Part shown: positions 7,122 to 14,858 of the stretch, one piece after another | How positions within the stretch are numbered: the stretch's first letter is position 1 | Layout: every line of letters starts with the position of its first letter | Source: Clostridia bacterium | Lineage (GTDB): Bacteria; Bacillota; Clostridia; Oscillospirales; Oscillospiraceae | Assembly (NCBI GenBank): GCA_003245395.1 | Contig: QKDF01000221.1 | Location: forward strand, 1 to 18,420 | Direction: 5' to 3' | Length of the DNA: 18,420 nucleotides | Translations under genes and position numbers: made by a program | The notes under the pieces: model-generated | What the model saw: the letters and a program-made list of their open reading frames with translations, nothing else | Told to the model about the DNA's origin: nothing | Database searches by the model: none

Positions 7122-8876
7122 TTATATGGATACAATTGAATTACCGGAAATCTGTTTGCTTTTTTTCTTCGCTTCAGCAACCGCCTGAGAAAGCTCCTCC
7201 ATGCTGGCAAAGGTATTCCTGCAGTTGGCAACTACGGCGACCGAGAGTGTGGCAATGGGGAAATTTTCGGTAAAGCCGTGACGGTTCCTGGAAATAATAT
7301 AGCCCTGCTCCCAATCTGCCTCATTATACAAGGAGCGCATGGATTCGCTGAAGGTAAATACAATCCGGTCACACAGCATCCGTACCGCATCTGTCTGGCA
7401 GAGGGAGGAGACGATTACAAAATCGTCCCCGCCGATATGCCCTTTCAGGTCGTCATCACGGCAGCAGGTACGGATGGTATCCGCTACCGTTTTGATCATG
7501 CGGTCGCCGTTGGCAAAACCGTAGGCGTCATTATACGCCTTAAAATTATCCAGATCCAGATAGATGACAGAGAATGGCCGGCTGTCTTTCAGCGCGGAAG
7601 AAATGGCACCCTGGATCACGGCATTCCCCGGCAGGCCCGTAAGAGGATTGGCCTGAGTTGCCCGCTGCACCTGAATGCTGATAGCCGCCATCAGCAGGTC
7701 CCGCACAGAGACGGTTCCGCAATAAAGCCCCCCGTCCGTCACCGCCACGGAATCGTAGACACGGGATGCGCCCCGTTCCATGGCAAGACGCGCCACATCG
7801 TCGATGGTGGCGGTGCGCTCTACCTGCAAAAAGCAGCGCAGTGCCAGTTGCTCGGCGGACCGCTTTATGCTGAGATTGTATCCGAACTGGCCGCCGAAGC
7901 GCTCGAACAGATACCCCCGCGTCAGAATTCCGCAGATGGTTCCGTCCGGATTCAAAACGAATTTTTCGCGGATCTGTTCGTCTTGCTGCATCTGCTGGTA
8001 AACCCTTATCGCTTGGGATTGGGCCTGCACCGCTTCTTCGTGCCGACAGACAGAGTCAATGGTGCCGAACACGGAAAGCTGTCGTTCAAATGTGGAGGCC
8101 CTGTTTTGCTTGTCCTTGATCGCCAGCTTAAGATCAATAGACGGCTCTGTAAATTCCTCTTGCGGCCTTCCCAGATAATACCCCTGGCCATAGTTGACAC
8201 CCAGGCGAATCAGAGTGTCCAGTTCTGCCTCCGTTTCGATGCCTTCGGCAATGAGGGCGATGTCCATTTCACGGCAGAATTTCACAATGCTGCCAACCAG
8301 AGAACTTTTGTTGGCAAACTCATGAATATTTCTGACAAGCTCCATGTCAATTTTAATATAGTTGGGGCGCAGTGTACACACTCGGCTTAAGCCTGAATAT
8401 CCCGCGCCGAAGTCATCAATGGCAATTTTGAAATTCTGCTTTTGATAATGCTCAATGGAGGCTGTGAAGACATCCAGCTCACCGATGGAGCTTCGCTCTG
8501 TAATTTCAAAGACAAGATCATCGGGATTAAGTCCGTATTCTTCCAGCTTCTCGTGTGTAAATCCCGCCCGCAGTTCGGGATCGTGGATCAGGTTTGGGTC
8601 TACATTTAGAAAAAGCTTTGACCGGCGGACTTTTTTTGCTGCGGTTTCAAGAGCGGTGGTTCGGCACAGCTTTTCCAGTTCCCACAGCTTCCGTACCCGC
8701 CGGGCGATGGAAAAGAGCTGCTCGATATTCAGCTCACACTCAGACAGGCAAATTCTGCTCAGTGCCTCATAGCCCAGAACACTGCCGTTCTCTAAAGAGA
8801 TAATCGGCTGGTATACCGTTTTAATGTGTCCTCCATTTAAAATCGCGAAAAACTCTTCATCCTGGCAAGCTTCCAT
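7122..8876 (-). CDS. EAL-CBS-GGDEF dual c-di-GMP phosphodiesterase/diguanylate cyclase
   Basis: A 584-residue soluble protein with no membrane segment. Residues about 15-250 form an EAL phosphodiesterase domain with every usual active-site block: YEALSR (36-41), FLNVDP, FEITER (123-128), AIDDFGAGYSG (152-162), YIKID (173-177), IAEGIET (209-215) and GQGYYLGRP (230-238). Residues about 270-400 fit a CBS pair, a likely nucleotide-sensing module. Residues about 405-580 form a GGDEF domain with NPLTGLPGN, the metal-binding YLDLDNFK block, and the A-site as GGDDF (482-486). An I-site motif RDDD (473-476, RxxD) lies five residues before it, so product inhibition is possible. Both activities look intact. 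The ATG at 8874-8876 follows GGGGGA. The gene is divergent from a chemoreceptor gene and shares a 383-base intergenic region with it. The domain architecture is firm; the net activity is not predictable. Confidence 0.92.
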   Translation of the reverse strand: MEACQDEEFFAILNGGHIKTVYQPIISLENGSVLGYEALSRICLSECELNIEQLFSIARRVRKLWELEKLCRTTALETAAKKVRRSKLFLNVDPNLIHDPELRAGFTHEKLEEYGLNPDDLVFEITERSSIGELDVFTASIEHYQKQNFKIAIDDFGAGYSGLSRVCTLRPNYIKIDMELVRNIHEFANKSSLVGSIVKFCREMDIALIAEGIETEAELDTLIRLGVNYGQGYYLGRPQEEFTEPSIDLKLAIKDKQNRASTFERQLSVFGTIDSVCRHEEAVQAQSQAIRVYQQMQQDEQIREKFVLNPDGTICGILTRGYLFERFGGQFGYNLSIKRSAEQLALRCFLQVERTATIDDVARLAMERGASRVYDSVAVTDGGLYCGTVSVRDLLMAAISIQVQRATQANPLTGLPGNAVIQGAISSALKDSRPFSVIYLDLDNFKAYNDAYGFANGDRMIKTVADTIRTCCRDDDLKGHIGGDDFVIVSSLCQTDAVRMLCDRIVFTFSESMRSLYNEADWEQGYIISRNRHGFTENFPIATLSVAVVANCRNTFASMEELSQAVAEAKKKSKQISGNSIVSI

Positions 8877-9259
8877 CTGTATCCCCCAAAAGCGATTTGC
8901 CCAATCAGGCCAAGCCCCATCCTAATTGGGATATATTTCTTGTATTCTGTTTCATTCTAATTGGAAGTTCAAAACAAGACAAGAGAGTGACTGTATAATT
9001 CATGTAAAATCTATGCTTGAAAAAAAGCAGTTGTCAAAAGCGCATGATTGCTATTTGGCCGGAGTCCTTAACCTTGAATTTACATAATTTTTCACAATGG
9101 ATGCTATTTCTCCACCCTTTTCATAGGTATGATAAGTGGTGTACAGTTTCACAATCAGGAACAAAGCTGCCGGGAGTGCTGACCATCCCATAGTCCGAGG
9201 GTGTCTTCTGCGGCTCGGGGTTGAAACAGGTGTGCGGCAGATAAAGGAGAAAATGAAAC
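8877..9259. promoter_or_regulatory. Divergent intergenic region between c-di-GMP enzyme and chemoreceptor
   Basis: This 383-base region must hold both promoters. Three copies of a CTAATTGG-like word are visible: inverted at 8900-8909 (CCCAATCAGG) and direct at 8921-8930 (CCTAATTGGG) and 8956-8965 (TCTAATTGGA). The first two can pair as a 10-base stem with one mismatch, 24 bases upstream of the minus-strand start codon. TATAAT occurs at 8995-9000 on the plus strand without a good -35. I looked for c-di-GMP-I riboswitch blocks ahead of the chemoreceptor and found none. Confidence 0.4.
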
Positions 9260-11170
9260 GTGTTAAAATTTCAAAAGAAGCAAATTTTGCTGAGAGAGAA
9301 GCTGGTCTATAGTGCCCTTGTGCTGGTTGCGGTGCTGATGACCATTCAGGCGAGCATTTCTTACTGGAGCCTGACCAAAGCATACAACACCGCCGTTGGT
9401 GTGGCAAAAGAAGGCTTTGATACCATGCTGCAGGCAGAAGTTCAGACCATGATCAGTTCTCTGGATGAAAACTACCAGCAGTTCCAGGACGGAAAAATCA
9501 CAACGAGCCAGCTGATGACGCGGGCGAAGGAACTGGTTCGGAATACCCGGTACAACGGCGAGATCGGCTATTTTGAAGCGGATCTTGCCGACGGTACCTG
9601 CGTGGCGCATATAGATCCCGAATACGAGGAGCAAAACCATCTTCAGGAGCAGGATGAAAAGGGAAACTACTATGTCAAAAATATTATTGCTGCCGGGGAT
9701 GAAGAAAACGGGGGCTTTACGGAGTATTATTTTCCAAAGCCCGGTGAGCAGACGGCCGTGCTGAAGCGGGCCTTTACCCTGCAATATCAGCCGTTTCATT
9801 GGTACATTACCACCGGAGTTTACATGGATGAGGTGGATGGCAAAGTGCAGCAGTATGCCGCGGAGAAGCAGCGGGCGCTGGCGGTGCTGGTTATCAGCAG
9901 CACTTTTTTGGCCTGCGTCATGATTGCGGCAATAGCAGCCCTGGCAAATTCCTTCTCACGAAACCTGCGCAGCGTCACAAGACGGATCGAACTGCTTGCC
10001 GAGGGTGATCTTCATACGCCTGTCCCGGAAATCCGCGCTCGGGACGAAACCGGAATCCTTGCCGATGCAACCGAGAAGACCATCAGCAGCCTCCACAATA
10101 TGATTTCGGATATCACCCGACAGCTCTCCCTTGTAGCGGAGGGGGATCTGTCCGGCGAAGTGGCGATGCAGTATGACGGCGATTTTCTACCGATTGGGGA
10201 AGCACTGGGCCGGATACTTGCCTCTTTGAATCGGATTTTTCTGCAATTCCGCCAGTCAACTGCACAGGTGGCCGTCGGTGCGCAGGAAGTTTCCGCGGCC
10301 TCGCAGAATATAGCACATGGCGCAGCTGAACAGAATGGCTCCATTGAAGAGCTGCTTACCAGCGTATCTGAAATTTCCACAGATGTCGATGATTCGGCCG
10401 GAGCCGCGGCGGCGGCGAGAGAACTGTCCGAAAAGACCGGAAAAGCGCCTCAGACGGGGCAGCTCCACATGGAGCATATGCTTCGATCCATGGAGGAAAT
10501 CCGACAGTCCTCCGGGGAGATTTCAAAGATTATCGGCTTGATTGAGAATATTGCATTCCAGACCAACATTCTCGCGCTGAACGCCGCGGTGGAAGCCGCC
10601 AGAGCGGGCAGCGCAGGAAGGGGATTTGCGGTGGTAGCCGATGAGGTGCGCAACCTGGCGGTAAAAAGCGCGGAAGCCGCGAAGGACACCGATGCACTGA
10701 TCGAAGCATCCACCCATGCGGTAAATGAAGGACAAAAAACGGTGGATATGGCGGCCCATTCCCTGCAGGACATGATTGCAAGTGTCAATGAGACTTCTGT
10801 CCGAATTCGGCAGATCGACAGCGCTGCATCCCGCCAGGCGGAGTCCCTGAAGCAGGTGGCAGCGGGGGCGGATCAAATCCTAGTGGTTGTCCAGGCCAAT
10901 TCTGCTACGGCAGAAGAAAGCGCGGCACTCAGCGAAGAACTTTCCTCCCAAGCAGAGATGCTTCGTCAGCAGATTGACCGCCTGAAGCTCTCGGCTGACA
11001 GGGCCATATCGAGGGAAGAGACCTCGGTGGAATCCGCCCTGCCAACCACCGACGAAAAAGAGGCGAACAAGGCCTTTGAAGACGATGTCGATGAAGAGAG
11101 CCCGACTTCCCCAACAGATATGGAGCAGCCATCTTTTAACCCCGCTGACACGGCGTTGACGGCACTATAA
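9260..11170 (+). CDS. Methyl-accepting chemotaxis protein with Cache sensor
   Basis: A 636-residue membrane chemoreceptor. A membrane segment at about 17-38 is followed by an extracytoplasmic sensor (about 50-195) of the single-Cache type, with IGYFEADLADGTCVAHIDP, YYFPKPGE and WYITTGVYMDEVDG. A second membrane segment (about 205-231), a HAMP domain (about 232-285) with the second helix DETGIL, and a long helical signalling domain follow. The hairpin tip is SSGEISKIIGLIENIAFQTN through LNAAVEAARAGSAGRGFAVVADEVRNLA (about 418-466). Glu/Gln/Ala-rich helices around it hold probable methylation sites. The C-terminal 55 residues are acidic and low-complexity, with no CheR pentapeptide. The start is GTG at 9260, ten bases after AAAGGAG. 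The ATG at 9253 is out of frame and meets a stop after 19 codons. A terminator follows at 11198-11233. Ligand unknown. Confidence 0.93.
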   Translation: MLKFQKKQILLREKLVYSALVLVAVLMTIQASISYWSLTKAYNTAVGVAKEGFDTMLQAEVQTMISSLDENYQQFQDGKITTSQLMTRAKELVRNTRYNGEIGYFEADLADGTCVAHIDPEYEEQNHLQEQDEKGNYYVKNIIAAGDEENGGFTEYYFPKPGEQTAVLKRAFTLQYQPFHWYITTGVYMDEVDGKVQQYAAEKQRALAVLVISSTFLACVMIAAIAALANSFSRNLRSVTRRIELLAEGDLHTPVPEIRARDETGILADATEKTISSLHNMISDITRQLSLVAEGDLSGEVAMQYDGDFLPIGEALGRILASLNRIFLQFRQSTAQVAVGAQEVSAASQNIAHGAAEQNGSIEELLTSVSEISTDVDDSAGAAAAARELSEKTGKAPQTGQLHMEHMLRSMEEIRQSSGEISKIIGLIENIAFQTNILALNAAVEAARAGSAGRGFAVVADEVRNLAVKSAEAAKDTDALIEASTHAVNEGQKTVDMAAHSLQDMIASVNETSVRIRQIDSAASRQAESLKQVAAGADQILVVVQANSATAEESAALSEELSSQAEMLRQQIDRLKLSADRAISREETSVESALPTTDEKEANKAFEDDVDEESPTSPTDMEQPSFNPADTALTAL

Positions 11171-11197
11171 CCCCTCCGGTAATTGCCCGTAAACAAC

Positions 11198-11233
11198 AAG
11201 CAAGCCTGGCATCGATGGATGCCAGGCTTGCTT
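11198..11233. terminator. Bidirectional terminator between chemoreceptor and pstA
   Basis: A perfect 15-bp inverted repeat (AAGCAAGCCTGGCAT and its complement) with a 6-base loop lies between two converging genes. On the minus strand TTGTTGTTT follows, on the plus strand only TTCATG, so it suits pstA best and probably also ends the chemoreceptor transcript. Confidence 0.75.
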
Positions 11234-11293
11234 CATGTATGGGCAGGAGAAAATGAAAAGATCAGATGACCGACGAGAGAACCCTACGGTTTG

Positions 11294-12202
11294 TCAATCC
11301 CCTTGTCCGCCTGTTTTTTTGTCGATCTTCCGGCTGATCAGTCTGGCAAGAAGGCTGAATCCGAATACCATCAGCATCAGCACTGCGGCCGAGACGTTTG
11401 CGATCTGTGTGGAGTTTGCATACAAGCTTCCCTCTGTACGCATGCCCCAAATGTGGAGTGCAAGCGTTTCACCGGGGCGAAATGGATTTAAAGGGCAAGT
11501 CGGCGAGAGAAGGTTCCAGTTGGACCAGTTGATATTAACGCTTTGTCCGGCTGTATACAGCAGGGCGGCCGCCTCGCCGAACCCTCTGCCAGCCGCCAGA
11601 ATGATACCTGTGATAATCCGGGGAAAACAAGCCGGCAGCAAGACGCCTACGATTGTCTGCCAATGGGTGGCACCCAGGCTTACGCTGCCTTCTTTATAAC
11701 TGCGGGGCAGGGCGCGGAGTGCGTCTTCCGTTGTGGTAGCAATCAAGGGGAGGCTGAGAATTGAAACTGCTTGGGCACCTGCCATCAGATTCCACTTTGC
11801 ACCAGTCAGCAAAATGAACACCAAATACCCGAACAGACCCACCACAATGGAGGGCAGGGAAGACAGAGCCTCTATGGAAACCCGCAAGAACCGTGTTGTC
11901 TTGCCGGGGCGGGCATATTCCGCCATATAAATGCCGGCTGCGATGCCGATGGGCACACTGATCAGCAGGGAGAGAAACACCAGATAGATCGTGTTGAAAA
12001 ACTGGTTTCCAATTCCGTTTTTATTGAAAGACAACAGCTCCGGCTGCAAATCAGAAAAGCCCTTGATCATGATATATCCGGCCAATACCAGCAAAAGGAG
12101 CAGGAAAAATCCTCCCACGCTATAAAAGACGCCGGTCATGATGCGGTCCATTCTCCTGGCACGCAGCGAATGCCTGGTCATTGTTTTCGTGTTCATTCGC
12201 AT
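11294..12202 (-). CDS. pstA: Phosphate ABC transporter permease PstA
   Basis: A 302-residue inner-membrane permease with six predicted membrane segments, the second subunit of the high-affinity phosphate importer PstSCAB. The ABC permease coupling (EAA-type) loop is GATHWQTIVGVLLPACFPRI followed by GRGFGEAAALL. The PstA-type segments EALSSLPSIVVGLFGYLVF and LPLIATTTEDALRALP identify it. The frame overlaps the pstC stop. Two in-frame ATGs are available, 12202 with AGGAGG only four bases upstream and 12196, which overlaps the pstC TGA as ATGA and has ten-base spacing, so the start may be two codons later. No pstB follows: the next element is a terminator at 11198-11233 and then the converging chemoreceptor gene. 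PstC and PstA must therefore work with an ATPase encoded elsewhere. Confidence 0.95.
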   Translation of the reverse strand: MRMNTKTMTRHSLRARRMDRIMTGVFYSVGGFFLLLLLVLAGYIMIKGFSDLQPELLSFNKNGIGNQFFNTIYLVFLSLLISVPIGIAAGIYMAEYARPGKTTRFLRVSIEALSSLPSIVVGLFGYLVFILLTGAKWNLMAGAQAVSILSLPLIATTTEDALRALPRSYKEGSVSLGATHWQTIVGVLLPACFPRIITGIILAAGRGFGEAAALLYTAGQSVNINWSNWNLLSPTCPLNPFRPGETLALHIWGMRTEGSLYANSTQIANVSAAVLMLMVFGFSLLARLISRKIDKKTGGQGD

Positions 12203-13140
12203 ACACCCTCCTGTTTTTTACTGACCATATGAATGACCATGATAAACAGCATGGAGATCAAAAACAGCAGTAGCGCCATCGACCACAGGGCAAGGTTGTG
12301 CTCGCCGCCGTCTGCAGAATTGCCCATGTCGGCTGCAATTGCCGCAGTCAGATTATTCGTCGGGTACAGCAGCCCGGCAGGGAAAGCCCTGGTTTTTCCG
12401 ATGACCATGGCGACGGCCAGGGCTTCACCAAATGCCCGGGAGAGCCCCAGAACGATTCCTGTGATAATCCCGGGAGCAGCGGCAGGAATCGTCACCCTGT
12501 AAATCGTCTGCCAGCGGGTGGAGCCCAGTCCATAAGCGGCCTCGCGGTACATTACGGGCACGCAGCGGATGGAATCCGCGGCAACGGTTGTAATGGTTGG
12601 AAAGATCATGACGGCTAGCACAATGGAGGCGGCCAGTACGGAGTATCCGCCCATGGGGGCGTGAAAGGTGTCCCGGATAAACGGAACCAGCACCGTCAGG
12701 CCAACCCAGCCATAGACGACGGACGGGATTCCCACAAAGATTTCCACTGCTGGCTGAATCAGGCGCGCACCCAGCTTGGGGGAGATCTCCGTGATGAAAA
12801 TAGCTGCAGCCAGACTGAACGGCGCGGCAATGGCAAGCGCAATCCCACATGTGAGGAGAGAGCCAAAGATGTAAATGGCCGCGCCAACGCCTCCGCCGCT
12901 CTGCGTCCCACTGTCCATGGGGGACCATTCGGCGGAAAAGAGAAACTCAAATACGCTGTGGCCGTACCGCGTAAATGTCCCGGTTCCTTTATAGATCAGA
13001 AATGCGCCGATGGAAACGGTCAGGGCAATCATAAAAAGGCCGCAGATTGTGACAATACTGCGTCCCATGTATTCTTTGTAAAAAAGCCGCCTTTCGGGAA
13101 TGCTTTTTTTCACTGTCCCGAGAGACTTTGAATCCAACAT
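12193..13140 (-). CDS. pstC: Phosphate ABC transporter permease PstC
   Basis: A 315-residue inner-membrane permease, partner of PstA in the phosphate importer. Six membrane segments are predicted. Family-typical blocks are FLFSAEWSPMDSGTQSGGGVG, the segment EIFVGIPSVVYGWVGL, FPTITTVAADSIRCVP, and the coupling loop GSTRWQTIYRVTIPAAAPGIITG ending LSRAFGEALAV. The ATG at 13138-13140 is preferred because AGGAGG stands ten bases upstream. The open frame extends 15 codons further, into the 3' arm of the pstS-pstC hairpin. It lies 80 bases after pstS and overlaps pstA, forming one operon. The hairpin upstream probably makes the permease transcript less abundant than that of the binding protein. Confidence 0.95.
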   Translation of the reverse strand: MLDSKSLGTVKKSIPERRLFYKEYMGRSIVTICGLFMIALTVSIGAFLIYKGTGTFTRYGHSVFEFLFSAEWSPMDSGTQSGGGVGAAIYIFGSLLTCGIALAIAAPFSLAAAIFITEISPKLGARLIQPAVEIFVGIPSVVYGWVGLTVLVPFIRDTFHAPMGGYSVLAASIVLAVMIFPTITTVAADSIRCVPVMYREAAYGLGSTRWQTIYRVTIPAAAPGIITGIVLGLSRAFGEALAVAMVIGKTRAFPAGLLYPTNNLTAAIAADMGNSADGGEHNLALWSMALLLFLISMLFIMVIHMVSKKQEGVCE

Positions 13141-13165
13141 AGCGTTCTCGCCTCCTGTGCGGAGA

Positions 13166-13196
13166 AGCCGGGCAGAAATAACCACTCTGCCCGGCT
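13166..13196 (-). terminator. Attenuating or stabilising hairpin between pstS and pstC
   Basis: A perfect 11-bp stem (AGCCGGGCAGA / TCTGCCCGGCT) with a 9-base loop lies 24 bases past the pstS stop. On the minus strand the 3' arm is followed by TCTCCGC, with no T tract, so it looks less like a full terminator and more like an mRNA 3'-end barrier or partial attenuator. This is common after binding-protein genes in ABC operons. Confidence 0.65.
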
Positions 13197-13220
13197 GTTT
13201 CTCCTTTGTGATTTTTAGAC

Positions 13221-14156
13221 TTATTTGTTGTGGGTGCTAACCGCCTGCGTGCTCATCTTGGAAGAAGCACCGTAGCCCATGGCTTCGATGCTGGGGGCAA
13301 AGTCATCGCTCATCATGAACTTGATGAAAGCCTGAGCGGCGTCGGAGCCTTCGCCCTTGGTGTACATATGCTCGAAGCCCCAGACCAGATATGTACCGTT
13401 GTAGGTGTTCTCCAGAGTGGGAGCCACACCGTCGATAGAGACGGACTGAACATCGCTGTTGTTGACCAGGTAGGACAGTGCCACGTAGCCGATAGCGCCC
13501 TTGTTCTGCTGAACGGTCTGCAGCAGCGTGCCGGAGTCATCGGTTTCCAGAGACTGGTTGGAAGCTTCCTCAGCACCATCCAGAGCCCAGGTCTTGAACA
13601 GAGCGCGGGTGCCGGAGGAGGTGGGACGAGTTACCAGCAGGATTTCCAGATCGGGGCCGCCCACGTCCTTCCAGTTGGTGGTCTTGGCGGTGAAAATGTC
13701 GATCAGCTGCTGCTTGGTCAGATTGGTAACACCCAGATCCTTGTTGACGATAGGAGCCATGGTGATGGTGCAGACCTGATGATCCACCAGACCGGCGGCA
13801 ACAGAGGCGTCCAGCTTCTGCTCGGCAAACACATCGGAGTTGCCGATATCAACAGAACCGTCGGCAACCTGCTTCAGGCCGGTGCCGGAACCACCGCCGT
13901 TTACGGTGACGGAGCAATCGGGATTCTCTTTGCTGAAAGCGTCGGCGCCCGCCTGAGCGAGGGGCAGCAGAGCGGAAGAACCGGAAGCGGTAACAGTGCC
14001 GGTGACAGAGCTGGTCTGTTCAGTGGGAGTGGAAGCGGAAGAGGAAGTTCCGGCGGCAGAACTGGCAGCCGGGGTGGTTGCACTCTCGCTGCCGCAGCCG
14101 GCCAGCAGTGCCATAACCAGCGCCGTGGCCAGCGCAAGGTTCAAGATCTTTTTCAT
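13221..14156 (-). CDS. pstS: Phosphate-binding lipoprotein PstS
   Basis: A 311-residue extracellular substrate-binding lipoprotein of the Pst importer. The N-terminus is a lipoprotein signal peptide: KK, a hydrophobic stretch, then the lipobox LLAGC with C21 as the lipidated residue. A Ser/Thr/Ala-rich linker of about 30 residues follows. The mature domain shows the phosphate-binding loops TASGSSALLPLA (56-67), GGGSGTGLKQV and RPTSSGTRALF, plus the conserved GAIGYVALSYL. The ATG follows AAAGGAG at about ten bases. It is the first gene of pstS-pstC-pstA, read from a promoter region that carries Pho-box-like repeats, and is divergent from ppx-ppk. Length and motifs are normal for Firmicute PstS. 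Confidence 0.96.
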   Translation of the reverse strand: MKKILNLALATALVMALLAGCGSESATTPAASSAAGTSSSASTPTEQTSSVTGTVTASGSSALLPLAQAGADAFSKENPDCSVTVNGGGSGTGLKQVADGSVDIGNSDVFAEQKLDASVAAGLVDHQVCTITMAPIVNKDLGVTNLTKQQLIDIFTAKTTNWKDVGGPDLEILLVTRPTSSGTRALFKTWALDGAEEASNQSLETDDSGTLLQTVQQNKGAIGYVALSYLVNNSDVQSVSIDGVAPTLENTYNGTYLVWGFEHMYTKGEGSDAAQAFIKFMMSDDFAPSIEAMGYGASSKMSTQAVSTHNK

Positions 14157-14209
14157 GAAATCATTTCTCCTTTATTTTCTTACGGTCTGTTTCGCCTGAG
14201 GACTCTTTC

Positions 14210-14265
14210 ATAATAAACCACAGATTGTAAAAGTAACGACCACAATCCGGTTAAGAGTCTGTAAA
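14210..14265 (-). promoter_or_regulatory. Candidate Pho-box promoter of pstS
   Basis: Minus-strand hexamers TTTACA (14260-14265), TTAACC (14249-14254) and TTTACA (14227-14232) fall on an 11-bp period, with one repeat position (14238-14243) not matching. This is the arrangement of PhoP boxes in Bacillus-type genomes (TTWACA-like words spaced by about five bases). A -10 candidate TATTAT is at 14210-14215 with no good -35, as expected for an activated promoter. PhoP control is inferred. Confidence 0.45.
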
Positions 14266-14286
14266 AAGACGCTTTATCCGGCGCCT

Positions 14287-14858
14287 TAGAGCGAAAACAC
14301 AGCCTTTACGATGCTTTCATGAAAGTGCAGATGCCTTACCATGACTATAAAGTAAAAGGATGATGAAAGCGGAGTGCCGCCGCATTTTCTGCGATACAGC
14401 GGCTGATCCGGTTTCTGATACCGTGATCCAAATCTGAATGGAACGGCTGCATGGTATCCCTGCTGATGGGGATTCTTTGTCGCTTTTATATGGATTTTTT
14501 CTTCTATGTATATACGGAGCGGTTTCACCGCGGCCTGCGCCCCGGAGGAAGACCGCGATCTCCTTTCAGCCAGTTTTATGAAGAGGAGATGCCCCTTTTG
14601 CTGATATGCTTCTGTTATGCTGCCCGTATGGACAGCTTTTTGTTTTGACAGGCATATTTGGTCGAAAAAACTCATATTTTACATAAATTTGAAAAAACCA
14701 TGCTACCTTAATTTACAAAAGCCCGGTAATATGGTTACATCGGATATTTTAGGTGTGAGACAATCACTTGGTAAATTCGGCATGCTGTCTGCCGGGAAGG
14801 CGGCTTATCACGGTGGAGCAGGACACAGAAATGCCGCCGTGGGACAAGGGTATCAACT
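14287..14858. other. Intergenic region between the pst and ppx-ppk operons
   Basis: About 570 bases with no firm gene. A 35-codon minus open frame (14345-14452, MQPFHSDLDHGIRNRISRCI start) has an AGGGA just upstream but no recognisable family. A larger overlapping minus frame (14286-14675) reads as low-quality sequence. TTTACA/GTTACA words at 14678-14683, 14712-14717 and 14734-14739 precede ppx; the last two are 22 bases apart. These could be part of a Pho-regulated ppx promoter but are weaker than the pstS set. Confidence 0.4.

Noticed and set aside
7278..8390. 370-codon plus-strand open frame
   Set aside because: Antisense shadow of the EAL-CBS-GGDEF gene, with no supporting motifs.
9001..9259. 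c-di-GMP riboswitch upstream of the chemoreceptor
   Set aside because: Such riboswitches often precede chemoreceptor genes in Clostridia, but I cannot find the conserved c-di-GMP-I core blocks here.
13230..14213. 327-codon plus-strand open frame
   Set aside because: Antisense to pstS; glycine-rich composition is the mirror of the PstS codons.
14286..14675. 129-codon minus-strand open frame upstream of pstS
   Set aside because: No ribosome binding site at its start, no domain pattern, and it overlaps another short frame of similar quality.
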